Source: Ferrovibrio sp046297895
Lineage (GTDB): Bacteria; Pseudomonadota; Alphaproteobacteria; Ferrovibrionales; Ferrovibrionaceae
Assembly (NCBI RefSeq): GCF_046297895.1
Contig: NZ_JBKBHC010000010.1
Coordinates: 1 to 64,000 of the forward strand
DNA length: 64,000 nt
Direction of reading: 5' to 3'
Position numbers and translations under genes: made by a program. Below, piece after piece: positions 25,039 to 34,508 of this stretch. Within the stretch, counting starts at the first letter, position 1; every line of letters begins with the position of its first letter. A model generated the notes under the pieces. The model ran no database searches and was not told the origin of the DNA. It saw nothing but the letters and a program-made list of their open reading frames with translations.

Positions 25039-25500
25039 ATGGCTATTTCATTCACCCTCAACGGACGCCCGGTCACGCTGGATGTCGATCCCGACATGCC
25101 GCTGCTGTGGGCCGTACGCGACGAGATCGGCCTGACCGGCAGCAAATTCGGCTGCGGCATGGCGCAATGCGGCGCCTGCACCATGCATGTGGAAGGCCAG
25201 CCGGTGCGCGCCTGCTCCACGCCGCTGTCGGCCATCGCCGGCCAGAAGGTCACCACCATCGAGGGCCTGTCGGGCAAGATCGCCAAGGCCGTGCAGGATG
25301 CCTGGGTGAAGCACGAGGTCGCGCAATGCGGTTACTGCCAGTCGGGCCAGGTGATGTCGGCCGTGGCGCTGCTGGCCGAGAACAACAAGCCGAGCGACGC
25401 CGATATCGACGCCGCCATGCAGGGCAACATCTGCCGCTGCGCCACTTATGTGCGCATTCGCGCCGCCATCCACGATGCCGCCAAGACCGTGAGGGCCTGA
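25039..25500 (+). CDS. iorA: Isoquinoline 1-oxidoreductase-like small subunit (2Fe-2S)
   Basis: Electron-transfer subunit of an aldehyde-oxidase-type molybdenum hydroxylase. The 153 residues have a plant-type 2Fe-2S domain (Cys39, Cys44, Cys47, Cys59) and a second four-helix 2Fe-2S domain (Cys97, Cys100, Cys132, Cys134, CGYCQSGQ and ICRCATY), both complete. The large subunit follows 2 bases after its stop. Substrate of the hydroxylase is inferred from family similarity only and need not be isoquinoline. Confidence 0.9.
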   Translation: MAISFTLNGRPVTLDVDPDMPLLWAVRDEIGLTGSKFGCGMAQCGACTMHVEGQPVRACSTPLSAIAGQKVTTIEGLSGKIAKAVQDAWVKHEVAQCGYCQSGQVMSAVALLAENNKPSDADIDAAMQGNICRCATYVRIRAAIHDAAKTVRA

Positions 25501-25502
25501 TC

Positions 25503-27683
25503 ATGACCGACCAGACGAAGATCCAATTCCCCACCGCGTCGCGTCGCCGTTTCCTGCAAGGCAGCGCCGCCGCCTCGCTCGGCCTCGTGGTCGGCTTTCA
25601 CTGGGCGCCGCGTAACGCGATGGCACAGGCCGCGGCCGCGCCGAAGATGATGAACGCCTTCATCCGCATCGCACCCGACAACACGGTCACCGTGCTGTCC
25701 AAGCATCTGGAGATGGGCCAGGGCGTCTATACCGGCCTCGCCACCATCGTGGCCGAGGAGCTCGATGCCGACTGGGCGCAGATCCGCGCCGAGGGCGCAC
25801 CAGCCGACGCCAAACTCTACAACAACCTGGCCTTCGGCCCTGTACAGGGCACCGGCGGCAGCACCGCCATGGCCAATTCGTGGGATCAGTTACGCAAGGC
25901 CGGTGCAACGGCGCGCGCCATGCTGGTGGCCGCCGCCGCCGAGCAATGGAAAGTGCCGGCCGCCGAAATCGTGGTGAACAAGGGCGTGGTCAGCCACAAG
26001 TCGGGCAAGAAGGCCAGCTTCGGCCAGCTGGCGGCCAAGGCTGCGACCATGACGCCGCCAGCTGAGGTGCAACTGAAAGACCCGGCCAAGTTCCAGTATA
26101 TCGGCAAGTCGGTAGCCCGGCTGGACAGCCGCGCCAAGAGCAACGGCACGGCGCAGTTCACCATCGACGTAAAACTGCCCGGCATGCTGACTGCCCTGCT
26201 GCAGCGCGCGCCTTTGTTCGGCGCCACGGTGAAAAGCCTTGACGCCAGCAAGGCAAAAGCCGTGCCCGGCGTGGTTGACGTGGTGCAGATTTCCAATGGC
26301 GTCGCCGTGGTGGCAAAAAACTTCTGGGCCGCCAGCAAAGGCCGCGAGGCATTGGTGATCGAATGGGACGAGACCAATGCCGAGAAACGCGGCAGCGACC
26401 AGATCATGGCCGAATACAGGGAGCTGGCCAAGAAACCCGGCCTGCCGGCGCGCAAGGACGGTAATGTCGAGGAGGCCTTCGCCAAGGCCGCCAAGGTGAT
26501 CGAGGCGACCTACGATTTCCCCTACCTGGCCCATGCGCCGATGGAGCCGCTGGATTGCGTGGTGAAATATGATGCCAGCGGCGCGGAAATCTGGGCCGGC
26601 GACCAGTTCCAGACCATCGACCAGATGAATGCCGCCCGCGTGCTGGGCCTGAAGCCCGAGCAGGTGAAGATCAACACCCTATTCGCCGGCGGCAGCTTCG
26701 GCCGCCGCGCCAATACGGTGTCGGACTACATCGTGGAAGGCGCCGAGATTGCGAAAGCAATTGATGGCAAGGCGCCGGTGCGGCTGATCTGGACGCGCGA
26801 GGACGACATCCAGGGCGGCCGCTATCGCCCGATGTATCACCACGCGCTGAAGGCCGGCATCGATGCCCAGGGCAACATCGTCGCCTGGCAGCACCGCATC
26901 GTCGGCCAGTCGATCATTGCCGGCACGCCGTTCGAGCCGGTGATGGTGAAGGACGGCATCGACGCCACCTCGGTGGAGGGCGCCGCCAACCTGCCCTATG
27001 CCATTCCGAACATGAGCGTCGAACTGCACACCACCAAGACCGGCGTGCCGGTGCTGTGGTGGCGGTCGGTGGGCAGCACGCACACCGCCTTCGCCACCGA
27101 GGTGTTCCTGGATGAGATCGCCGCCGAGACGAGGCAGGACCCGGTGGCCCTGCGCCGCAAGCTGCTGGCCAAGCATCCGCGCCATCTCGGCGTGCTGAAC
27201 CTGGCCGCCGAGAAAGCCGGCTGGGGCAAGCCGCTGCCCAAGGGCCGCATGCGCGGCGTGGCGGTGCATGAAAGCTTCGCCTCCTTCGTCGCCGAAGTGG
27301 CCGAAGTGGCACTGCAGCCGGACGGAAGCTGGAAGGTGGACAAGGTGGTAGCGGCGGTGGATTGCGGCACCCCGATCAACCCCAACATCATCCGGGCCCA
27401 GGTGGAAAGCGGCATCGGCTATGGCCTGTCGGCCACGATCAAGCCCGGCATCAGCCTGAAGGATGGCCGCGTCGAGCAGTCGAACTTCCACGACTACGAA
27501 GTGCTGCGCATCCACGAGATGCCGAAGATCGAGGTGCATATCGTGCCCTCGAAGGAAAAGCCGACCGGCATCGGCGAGCCGGGCACCCCGCCGGTGGCGC
27601 CGGCGGTGGCCAATGCGCTGATGGCCGGCACGAAGCAGGTGTTCCGCGCCCTGCCCCTGCCCGAGGCGGTGAAATCCGCTTAA
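25503..27683 (+). CDS. iorB: Isoquinoline 1-oxidoreductase-like large subunit (molybdopterin, Tat-exported)
   Basis: Catalytic Mo-pterin subunit that hydroxylates an N-heterocycle or aldehyde. The 726 residues begin with a twin-arginine signal (SRRRFLQGSAAASLG), ending near AMAQ; then the aldehyde oxidase/XDH-type molybdopterin domains, with KHLEMGQGVYTGLATIVAEEL, the FGRRANTVSD segment and the C-terminal active-site Glu motif GIGEPGTPPVAP. The large subunit carries the signal and the small subunit has none, so the pair would be exported together. It is followed by a GC-rich hairpin terminator shared with the convergent MFS gene. Confidence 0.92.
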   Translation: MTDQTKIQFPTASRRRFLQGSAAASLGLVVGFHWAPRNAMAQAAAAPKMMNAFIRIAPDNTVTVLSKHLEMGQGVYTGLATIVAEELDADWAQIRAEGAPADAKLYNNLAFGPVQGTGGSTAMANSWDQLRKAGATARAMLVAAAAEQWKVPAAEIVVNKGVVSHKSGKKASFGQLAAKAATMTPPAEVQLKDPAKFQYIGKSVARLDSRAKSNGTAQFTIDVKLPGMLTALLQRAPLFGATVKSLDASKAKAVPGVVDVVQISNGVAVVAKNFWAASKGREALVIEWDETNAEKRGSDQIMAEYRELAKKPGLPARKDGNVEEAFAKAAKVIEATYDFPYLAHAPMEPLDCVVKYDASGAEIWAGDQFQTIDQMNAARVLGLKPEQVKINTLFAGGSFGRRANTVSDYIVEGAEIAKAIDGKAPVRLIWTREDDIQGGRYRPMYHHALKAGIDAQGNIVAWQHRIVGQSIIAGTPFEPVMVKDGIDATSVEGAANLPYAIPNMSVELHTTKTGVPVLWWRSVGSTHTAFATEVFLDEIAAETRQDPVALRRKLLAKHPRHLGVLNLAAEKAGWGKPLPKGRMRGVAVHESFASFVAEVAEVALQPDGSWKVDKVVAAVDCGTPINPNIIRAQVESGIGYGLSATIKPGISLKDGRVEQSNFHDYEVLRIHEMPKIEVHIVPSKEKPTGIGEPGTPPVAPAVANALMAGTKQVFRALPLPEAVKSA

Positions 27684-27702
27684 AGCATCCGTGCTGAACA
27701 AA

Positions 27703-27733
27703 GCCGGCGGCAGCGACGCCGCCGGCTTTTTTT
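27703..27733 (+). terminator. Terminator after iorB
   Basis: Perfect GCCGGCGG / CCGCCGGC stem around about nine bases, followed by TTTTTTT on the plus strand. The T-run extends into the stop codon of the convergent MFS gene. The other strand has only a short T-run. Confidence 0.92.
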
Positions 27734-28898
27734 ATGTCGTGAAACGCAGGCTCTGGCGGTGGCGCCACAGCAGCAGCGCGCAGCCGCCGCCCAGCAGCGA
27801 CAGCGGCAGCATGGCCAGATAGGTGAGGCCGCCGGCCAACGGAAACAGCGGGCCGATCAGCAGCGTGGCGGCGGCCAGCACGGTGGCATTGGCGCCGGTA
27901 TAGAGCGTCTGCGCCGTGGCCGAGGCATCGGCATCGACGCCATCGGCCAGCAGCCGCATGGCGCCCAGATGGGCGCAGCCGAAGGTGGCGGCATGCAGCA
28001 GGTTGAGCAGCACCAGCCATTCGAAGCCGGCCACCGGGCCGGTCAGGCTCCAGCGCAGGATGCCGCCCAGCGCCGCCAGCAGCAGCAACCCGACGCCGCC
28101 GGCATGCTGCGCCACGCGCTGACCGAAGGCGAAGAGGATCACCTCGGCCAGCACGCCCTCGGCCCAGAGAAAACCGATCTGCGCATCGCTCAGGCCGGCA
28201 TCGCGCCATTGCAGAGTGCCGAAGGTGTAGAGCATGGCGTGGCTGGCCTGCAGGCAGGCATTGGCGCCGAGGAAGGCGAGGAACAGGCGGTTGCGCAACA
28301 GCCGCAGCACCGGCGCGCCGGCCAGCCTGGGCCGGTCCAGCGGCAGGCGCAGGTCGGGCAGCAGATGGCTGGCCAGCGCCAGCGCCAGCAGGCCGGCCAT
28401 CAGCAGGGCGAAGATCCAGTCGTCGTCGCGCCCCTTCAGCCACCAGCCGGCCAGGGAGGCGGCAAGGAGGAAGCTGACGCTGCCCCACAGCCGCAGGCGA
28501 CCGTATTGCAGGCCGTAGCGCGAGGCCGCCAGCAGGGCGACATTTTCGCTGAACGGCGTGATCGGCGACCAGATGGCCGCATGCAGGATGCCGAGCAGGA
28601 AGATCGGCCAGAAGCCATGCGTCCACCAGAAGGCGGCAAACAGGGCGAAACTGGCCCAGCTTAAAACAATGATCGCCTGGCGCCGCGCGCCGCTGCGGTC
28701 GACCAGATGAGCGGCCGTGGGCCCGGCGGCAAGCCGGATCAGAATCGCGCTGGACAGCACCGCCGAGATTTCCGGGGCGCTCAGGCCGCGCGACTGCAGC
28801 CAGACCGACCAGAACGGCAGATGCACGCCGGGAACCAGAAACAGCGCGGCGAAATAGAGGCTGATCCGCCAGCCGATGGTGCGACGCTCGCCGCTCAT
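27732..28898 (-). CDS. MFS transporter (HcaT/PPP-like)
   Basis: 388-residue membrane protein of about 12 helices. The N-terminal segment SLYFAALFLVPGVHLPFWSVWLQSRGLSAPEI is typical of the phenylpropionate permease/nucleoside-symporter-like MFS branch (MFS_1-like). The substrate is not inferable; its neighbours are a molybdenum hydroxylase pair and an ABC importer with xanthine dehydrogenase, which might hint at an aromatic or purine substrate. It is divergent from the ABC importer and shares its upstream region with paired TGTTTACAAT elements. Confidence 0.88.
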   Translation of the reverse strand: MSGERRTIGWRISLYFAALFLVPGVHLPFWSVWLQSRGLSAPEISAVLSSAILIRLAAGPTAAHLVDRSGARRQAIIVLSWASFALFAAFWWTHGFWPIFLLGILHAAIWSPITPFSENVALLAASRYGLQYGRLRLWGSVSFLLAASLAGWWLKGRDDDWIFALLMAGLLALALASHLLPDLRLPLDRPRLAGAPVLRLLRNRLFLAFLGANACLQASHAMLYTFGTLQWRDAGLSDAQIGFLWAEGVLAEVILFAFGQRVAQHAGGVGLLLLAALGGILRWSLTGPVAGFEWLVLLNLLHAATFGCAHLGAMRLLADGVDADASATAQTLYTGANATVLAAATLLIGPLFPLAGGLTYLAMLPLSLLGGGCALLLWRHRQSLRFTT

Positions 28899-28935
28899 GG
28901 GAAACTCCGGATGCCCAGGAAACGGGCAGGGGAAA

Positions 28936-28970
28936 ATTGTTTACAATATTGAGGCAACAGTGTTTACAAT
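28936..28970. promoter_or_regulatory. Candidate operator: palindrome ATTGTTTACAAT plus direct repeat TGTTTACAAT
   Basis: Between the divergent MFS and ABC importer genes, ATTGTTTACAAT (28936-28947) is a near-perfect palindrome, and its TGTTTACAAT half recurs at 28961-28970, with 23 bases between starts, about two helical turns. Such phasing is typical of a dimeric repressor or activator site. No regulator is encoded next to it. Confidence 0.5.
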
Positions 28971-29121
28971 CCCTCTATATGCGGCGCACAACCGGCGCCG
29001 GGGGAATCATCCTACATTGTCCGGCCCGGCCGGGCGCGGCAGGGGGACAGAATCGCATGGTGGCGATGGTAGCGGGATGCGGCCGCGGGTTTAAGCGGCG
29101 CGGCAGGGGGAAGAGCGTCTG

Positions 29122-29916
29122 ATGCAAGGCCCCGCATTCGTCAAGATCGACGGGGTCAGCCTCGTCTACCGCCAGGCCGAGGAAGAAACCCTGGCGGTTC
29201 AGGATCTCAATATCGACATCCAGGAAGGCGAGTTCGTCGCCGTGGTCGGGCCTTCGGGCTGCGGCAAATCCACCCTGATGAAGCTGGTGACCGGCCTGCT
29301 GGACACCACGGCGGGCAGCATCACCATCGGCGGCAAGCCGGTGAAAGGCCCGGTGCAGGGCGTGGGCATGGCGTTCCAGAATTCCACCCTGCTGCCCTGG
29401 CGCAACACGCTGGACAACGTGATGCTGCCGCTGGAGATCGTCGAGCCGCACAAGCGCCGCCTGCGCAAGGAGAAAAAGGCCTATGTCGAGCAGGCCATGG
29501 CCCTACTGAAGACCGTGGGCCTGGCCGATTTCGCCGACAAGTTCCCCTGGCAGCTTTCCGGCGGCATGCAGCAGCGCGCCAATGTCTGCCGCTCCATCAT
29601 CCACGAGCCGCGCCTGCTGATGCTGGACGAGCCGTTCGGCGCGCTGGACGCCTTCACCCGCGAGGAATTGTGGGGCGTGATGCAGGCCCTGTGGCTGGAA
29701 AAGCGCTTCACCGCCATCCTGATCACCCACGACCTGCGCGAGGCGGTGTATCTGGCCGACCGCGTCTTCGTGATGAGCAAGCGGCCGGGCCGCATCATCA
29801 TGAGCAAGGCCGTCGACATCCCGCGGCCGCGCAGCCTGGAAACCACCTTCGAGCCGCATTTTGGCGAAATCGTGCACGAACTGCGCGAACATATCCATTC
29901 GGTGAGGGAATCGTGA
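29122..29916 (+). CDS. ABC transporter ATP-binding protein (nitrate/sulfonate/taurine-type)
   Basis: ATPase of a small-anion or heterocycle importer. The 264 residues carry Walker A GPSGCGKST (about 49-57), Q-loop, signature LSGGMQQR, Walker B LLMLDEPFGALDAFTRE and the H-loop TH. Sequence type is TauB/SsuB/NrtD-like. The permease starts in the next frame at its stop (TGATG). No binding protein is encoded beside it, and the pair is followed by xdhABC, suggesting but not proving a purine-related substrate. Confidence 0.93.
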   Translation: MQGPAFVKIDGVSLVYRQAEEETLAVQDLNIDIQEGEFVAVVGPSGCGKSTLMKLVTGLLDTTAGSITIGGKPVKGPVQGVGMAFQNSTLLPWRNTLDNVMLPLEIVEPHKRRLRKEKKAYVEQAMALLKTVGLADFADKFPWQLSGGMQQRANVCRSIIHEPRLLMLDEPFGALDAFTREELWGVMQALWLEKRFTAILITHDLREAVYLADRVFVMSKRPGRIIMSKAVDIPRPRSLETTFEPHFGEIVHELREHIHSVRES

Positions 29917-30686
29917 TGAACGAGAAGGCACTCATCCGCGCGATGCCCTGGCTGGTAACCATCGGCCTGTTCGTGATCTGGGAAGCGCTGTGCATCGCCA
30001 CCGGCGTGGAGCCCTTCATCCTGCCCCGCCCGACCGTCGTATTCGCCTCCATGGTGCAGTTCGGTCCGCAGATCCTGCATCACTCGCTGCAAACCCTGTT
30101 CACCACCACGGCCGGCTTCGCGCTCGGGGTGGTGGGCGGCGCGCTGCTCGGCATCTTCATCGGCGCCTCCCGGCTGGTCTATGTCGGCCTGTATCCGGTG
30201 CTGGTCGGCTTCAACTCGATTCCGAAGGTGGCGATCGTGCCGGTGCTGGTGATCTGGTTCGGCATCGGCACCATCCCGGCCATCATCACCGCCTTTGTCA
30301 TCTCGTTCTTTCCCATCGTGGTGAACGTGGCGACCGGACTTGCCACCATTGAGCCGGAACTGCGCGACGTGCTGCGCTCGCTGGGCGCCACAAAGACGGA
30401 AATCCTGACCAAGATTGGACTTCCGCGCGCCATGCCCTATCTGTTCGCTTCGCTGAAGATCGCCATCACGCTGGCCTTCGTCGGCTCGGTGATCGCCGAG
30501 ACGGTGGCGTCCAACGAGGGCATCGGATACCTGATGCTGTCGGCTTCTTCGAGCTATAATGTGCCGCTGGTTTTCGCCGGTCTGGTCGTCGTCGCCGTGA
30601 TGGGCGTTCTGATGTATGCCGTGGCGGTGTGGTTCGAGCGGCGCATGACCGGCTGGGCGTTCCGCGGCAGCGACCTGATGAGCTGA
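29916..30686 (+). CDS. ABC transporter permease (nitrate/sulfonate/taurine-type)
   Basis: 256 residues, about six membrane helices. It has the family EAA-type loop (VLRSLGATKTEILTKIGLPRAMPYLFASLKIAI) that couples to the ATPase. The ATG overlaps the ATPase stop by 1 base (TGATG). A purine- or heterocycle-linked substrate is inferred from the xdh genes that follow. Homologues of this type (SsuC/TauC) pair with a periplasmic lipoprotein or soluble binding protein, not found here. Confidence 0.92.
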   Translation: MNEKALIRAMPWLVTIGLFVIWEALCIATGVEPFILPRPTVVFASMVQFGPQILHHSLQTLFTTTAGFALGVVGGALLGIFIGASRLVYVGLYPVLVGFNSIPKVAIVPVLVIWFGIGTIPAIITAFVISFFPIVVNVATGLATIEPELRDVLRSLGATKTEILTKIGLPRAMPYLFASLKIAITLAFVGSVIAETVASNEGIGYLMLSASSSYNVPLVFAGLVVVAVMGVLMYAVAVWFERRMTGWAFRGSDLMS

Positions 30687-30726
30687 CCGCCCCCGGGTAT
30701 CCGCGGGGCAGCATTCCGGAGGCAGC

Positions 30727-32193
30727 ATGTCCGAACCGACCCGGTTCGTATCGCGCGGCCAGGTGATGGTGGTGGGGCCGGATGTGCCCCACACCATGAC
30801 GGTGCTGGAGTATCTGCGTTTATGCCTGCGCCGCACCGGTTCCAAGGAAGGCTGCGCCGAGGGCGATTGCGGCGCCTGCACCGTGGTGATCGGCGAACTC
30901 TCCGACAACGGTCGCCTGCGCTACCGTGCGGTGAATGCCTGCATCCTGTTCCTGCACCAGATTGACGGCAAGGCGCTGTTCACCGTTGACGATCTGGCCG
31001 ACGAGCATGGCCGCCTGCATCCGGTGCAGCAGGCCATGGTCGATGCCCATGCCTCGCAATGCGGTTTCTGCACGCCGGGCTTCGTGATGTCGCTGTTCGC
31101 CTATTTCCGCGGTCACGACAAAGCCGATGACGGGAGCCTGAAGGATAGCCTGGCTGGGAATCTCTGCCGCTGCACCGGCTATCGCCCGATCCTGGAGGCC
31201 GGCCATCGCATGTTCGATGACGGCCGGGACGACCGTTTCGCGCGGGAAGAGGCCGCGCTGGCGGCGCAACTTCGCGAGCTGGCGCAAAACCGCCACCGCA
31301 TGCTGCGGCATTCCACGCCCGAGGGCGACTTCATCGCCCCGCGCAACACGGCAGAACTGGCCGAGACGCTGAACGCCCTGCCGGCAGGGGAAAGCTGGCT
31401 GCTGGCCGGCGGCACCGATGTGGGCCTGTGGGTAACCAAGCAGGGCCGCGTGCCGCGCAGCATCGTTTATCTGGGCGGCATTGCCGACCTGAAGCGCATC
31501 GACGAGCGCGCGGATGAAACCGAGATCGGCGCCGCCGTCACCTATTCCGATGCCTTTGACGCCATCACGCGGCTGCATCCGGCCTTCGCCCGCATGGTGC
31601 GGCGGCTGGGCTCCACCCAGATTCGCAATTCCGGCACGCTGGGCGGCAACATCGCCAATGGCAGCCCGATCGGCGACAGCATGCCGGTTCTGATCGCGCT
31701 GGGCGCGACGCTGAAACTGCAGAGCAGCAACGGCATCCGGAGCATGCCGCTGGAGGAATTCTTCATCGGATATCGCAAAACGGCACTGCGGCCGGGCGAG
31801 TTTGTCGCCAGCGTGACGGTGAAAAAGCCCGGACCGCAGAGCCATGTCGGCATCTACAAGCTCTCGAAACGGTTCGACCAGGATATTTCTGCCGTTCTGG
31901 CCGCTTTTCATGTGGTGCTGGATGCGGGCACGGTGAAATCGGCACGGCTGGCCTATGGCGGCATGGCCGGCATTCCGGCCCGCGCCAGGCAGGCCGAAGC
32001 AGCACTGGCCGGCAAACCCTTCACAGCCGAAGGCATTGCGCCCGCCTTGGCCGCACTGGCCGTCGACTTCACGCCGATGAGCGACATGCGCGCCTCGGCC
32101 GCCTATCGCCTGCTGGCAGCGCAGAACCTGCTGCGCAAGTTCTGCGTGGAAGTGAATACCGGTACATCCATCGGCGTGGAGGCGGCGGAATGA
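30727..32193 (+). CDS. xdhA: Xanthine dehydrogenase small subunit (FeS/FAD)
   Basis: Electron-transfer and FAD subunit of bacterial xanthine dehydrogenase. The 488 residues have two 2Fe-2S clusters (Cys43, 48, 51, 72; then Cys112, 115, 147, 149, in CGFCTPGF and LCRCTGYRP) and a FAD domain with LLAGGTDVGLWVTK and GTLGGNIANGSPIGD. The ATG at 30727 follows a GGAGG ribosome site (about 8 bases). It is 40 bases after the ABC permease gene. xdhB overlaps its end by 4 bases. Confidence 0.95.
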   Translation: MSEPTRFVSRGQVMVVGPDVPHTMTVLEYLRLCLRRTGSKEGCAEGDCGACTVVIGELSDNGRLRYRAVNACILFLHQIDGKALFTVDDLADEHGRLHPVQQAMVDAHASQCGFCTPGFVMSLFAYFRGHDKADDGSLKDSLAGNLCRCTGYRPILEAGHRMFDDGRDDRFAREEAALAAQLRELAQNRHRMLRHSTPEGDFIAPRNTAELAETLNALPAGESWLLAGGTDVGLWVTKQGRVPRSIVYLGGIADLKRIDERADETEIGAAVTYSDAFDAITRLHPAFARMVRRLGSTQIRNSGTLGGNIANGSPIGDSMPVLIALGATLKLQSSNGIRSMPLEEFFIGYRKTALRPGEFVASVTVKKPGPQSHVGIYKLSKRFDQDISAVLAAFHVVLDAGTVKSARLAYGGMAGIPARARQAEAALAGKPFTAEGIAPALAALAVDFTPMSDMRASAAYRLLAAQNLLRKFCVEVNTGTSIGVEAAE

Positions 32194-34508
32194 CGTCGGT
32201 CGTCCACAAGCCGATCAGGCACGACAGCGCGGCCAAGCATGTGGCCGGCACGGCGCGCTACATCGACGACCTGCCTGAGCCCGAGGGCCTGCTGCATGCC
32301 GCGCTGTGCTTAAGCGACCGGGCCCATGCGAAGATCCTGAGCATCGACCTGTCCGCCGCGCTGGCCCTGCCCGGCGTGGCGGCCGCCATCACCGTGCAGG
32401 ACGTGCCCGGCGATCCTGATATCGCCCCGGTCATCAAGGGCGAGCCGGTGCTGGCGAAAGGCGTGGTGGAGTTCCATGGCCAGCCGGTGGCGGCGATCGC
32501 GGCCACCGATCTTGCCACCGCGCGGCGCGCGGCGCGGCTCGTGCGCGTGACCTATGAAGACCTGCCGGCGATTTTGAGCATAGAAGAGGCGCTGGATAAA
32601 CAGAGCCTGCTGATGCCGCCGCTGGGGCTGAAGCGCGGCGATGCAGCCGGTGCCATCGCCAGGGCGCCGCATAAACTGTCGGGCGAATTGCGCCTGGGCG
32701 GGCAGGACCATTTCTACCTGGAAGGCCAGGTCAGCATCGCCGAGCCGCGCGAAGACGGCGACATGATGATGCGCTGCTCGACGCAGCATCCATCGGAGGT
32801 GCAGAAACTGGTGGCCCGCGTGCTGGGCCGGCCGATGCATGCGGTGACGGTGGAGTGCCGGCGCATGGGCGGCGGCTTCGGCGGCAAGGAAACCCAGGCC
32901 GCGCAATTCGCCTGCATCGCCGCCCTGCTGGCGCTCCGGACCGGTCGGCCGGTGAAGCTGCGGCTCGACCGCGACGAGGACATGATCACCACCGGCAAGC
33001 GGCACGATTTCCTCGTCCGCTACGACGTGGGATTCGACGATGCCGGCCGCATCCTGGGCTATGACCTGATGCTGGCGGCACGCGGCGGCTGGGCGGCAGA
33101 CCTGACCGGAGCCATCGTCGACCGCGCCGTGTTCCATGCCGATTCCAGCTATTACCTGCCGGACGTGACCATCACCGGCTATGGCTGCAAGACCAATACG
33201 GTCTCAAACACCGCCTTCCGCGGCTTCGGCGGACCGCAGGGCATGGCGGCGACGGAATACGTGATCGACGAGATCGCGCGACATCTGGACCGCGATCCGC
33301 TGGAGGTGCGGCTGGCCAACCTGTATGGCCGCGACGACCGCAACGTCACGCCGTATTTCCAGACCATCCGCGACAACATCCTGCCCGAACTGTTCGACGA
33401 AATTCTGGCCAGCAGCGACTACAAGAAGCGTCGTCAGGAGATCGACACCTTCAACGCGCAGAGCCCGCATGTGAAGAAGGGGCTGGCGATCACGCCGGTG
33501 AAGTTCGGCATTTCCTTCACCACCACCTTCCTCAACCAAGCCGGCGCCCTGGTGCTGATCTACGAGGATGGTTCCGTGCAGATCAACCACGGCGGCACCG
33601 AGATGGGCCAGGGCCTGTATGTGAAGGTGGCGCAGGTGGTGGCCGAAACGCTGGGCGTGGCGCTGGACAAAATCCGTATTACCGCGACGCGCACCGACAA
33701 GGTGCCCAACACCTCGGCCACGGCAGCCTCGTCGGGCGCCGACCTGAACGGCAAGGCGGCGGAACATGCCGCGCTGGACCTGCGCGGCCGCCTGGCGCAG
33801 GTGGCGGCGCCTTTGCTGGGCGTGCCGGCGGAGCAGATCGTCTTCAGGGATGACATGGTCAGCGGTGGCGGCAAGGCACTGCCGTTCGCCGAGGTGGCAC
33901 ACAAGGCCTGGCTGGCGCGCGTGTCGCTGGCGGCATCAGGTTTCTATGCCACGCCGGACATCCATTTCGACCGTGCCAGCGGCCGTGGCAATCCCTTCTA
34001 TTATTTCGCCTATGGCGTGGCGGCGACCGAGGCCATCGTGGACTGCTTCACCGGCGAATACCGCTTCACCCGCGCCGACCTGCTGCATGATTGCGGCAAC
34101 TCGCTCAATCCCGCCATCGACCTGGGCCAGGTGGAAGGCGGCTATGTGCAGGGGCTGGGCTGGCTGACCATGGAGGAACTGTGGTGGGACGACAGGGGCC
34201 GCCTGCGCACCCATGCCCCCAGCACTTACAAGATCCCGACCGCGCGCGATCTGCCGGCCGATTTCCGCGTCAAACTGGTGCATGGCCGCGCCAATCCGGC
34301 CCAGACGGTCTATCGCTCGAAGGCCGTGGGCGAGCCGCCCTTCATGCTGGCGATCTCGGGCTGGCTGGCGCTGAAGGATGCGATTGCGGCCGCCGCCGGA
34401 ACAAGCCTTGTGCATCTGGATGCGCCGGCCACGCCGGAACGTGTGCTGCTGGCGATTGAAGCCGCAAAACGGCAGGCGAAAGCCCCAACGACAATGGCGG
34501 CGAAATGA
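32190..34508 (+). CDS. xdhB: Xanthine dehydrogenase large subunit (molybdopterin)
   Basis: Catalytic subunit that hydroxylates hypoxanthine to xanthine and urate. The 772 residues include GGGFGGKET (substrate-binding Glu motif), AFRGFGGPQG (substrate Arg motif) and the C-terminal GEPPFMLAISGW with the proposed catalytic Glu. These three are the residues that separate xanthine dehydrogenases from aldehyde oxidase-like relatives. No signal peptide is seen, so it acts in the cytoplasm. Starts with ATGA overlap at xdhA and ends with ATGA overlap at xdhC. Confidence 0.95.
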   Translation: MTSVVHKPIRHDSAAKHVAGTARYIDDLPEPEGLLHAALCLSDRAHAKILSIDLSAALALPGVAAAITVQDVPGDPDIAPVIKGEPVLAKGVVEFHGQPVAAIAATDLATARRAARLVRVTYEDLPAILSIEEALDKQSLLMPPLGLKRGDAAGAIARAPHKLSGELRLGGQDHFYLEGQVSIAEPREDGDMMMRCSTQHPSEVQKLVARVLGRPMHAVTVECRRMGGGFGGKETQAAQFACIAALLALRTGRPVKLRLDRDEDMITTGKRHDFLVRYDVGFDDAGRILGYDLMLAARGGWAADLTGAIVDRAVFHADSSYYLPDVTITGYGCKTNTVSNTAFRGFGGPQGMAATEYVIDEIARHLDRDPLEVRLANLYGRDDRNVTPYFQTIRDNILPELFDEILASSDYKKRRQEIDTFNAQSPHVKKGLAITPVKFGISFTTTFLNQAGALVLIYEDGSVQINHGGTEMGQGLYVKVAQVVAETLGVALDKIRITATRTDKVPNTSATAASSGADLNGKAAEHAALDLRGRLAQVAAPLLGVPAEQIVFRDDMVSGGGKALPFAEVAHKAWLARVSLAASGFYATPDIHFDRASGRGNPFYYFAYGVAATEAIVDCFTGEYRFTRADLLHDCGNSLNPAIDLGQVEGGYVQGLGWLTMEELWWDDRGRLRTHAPSTYKIPTARDLPADFRVKLVHGRANPAQTVYRSKAVGEPPFMLAISGWLALKDAIAAAAGTSLVHLDAPATPERVLLAIEAAKRQAKAPTTMAAK

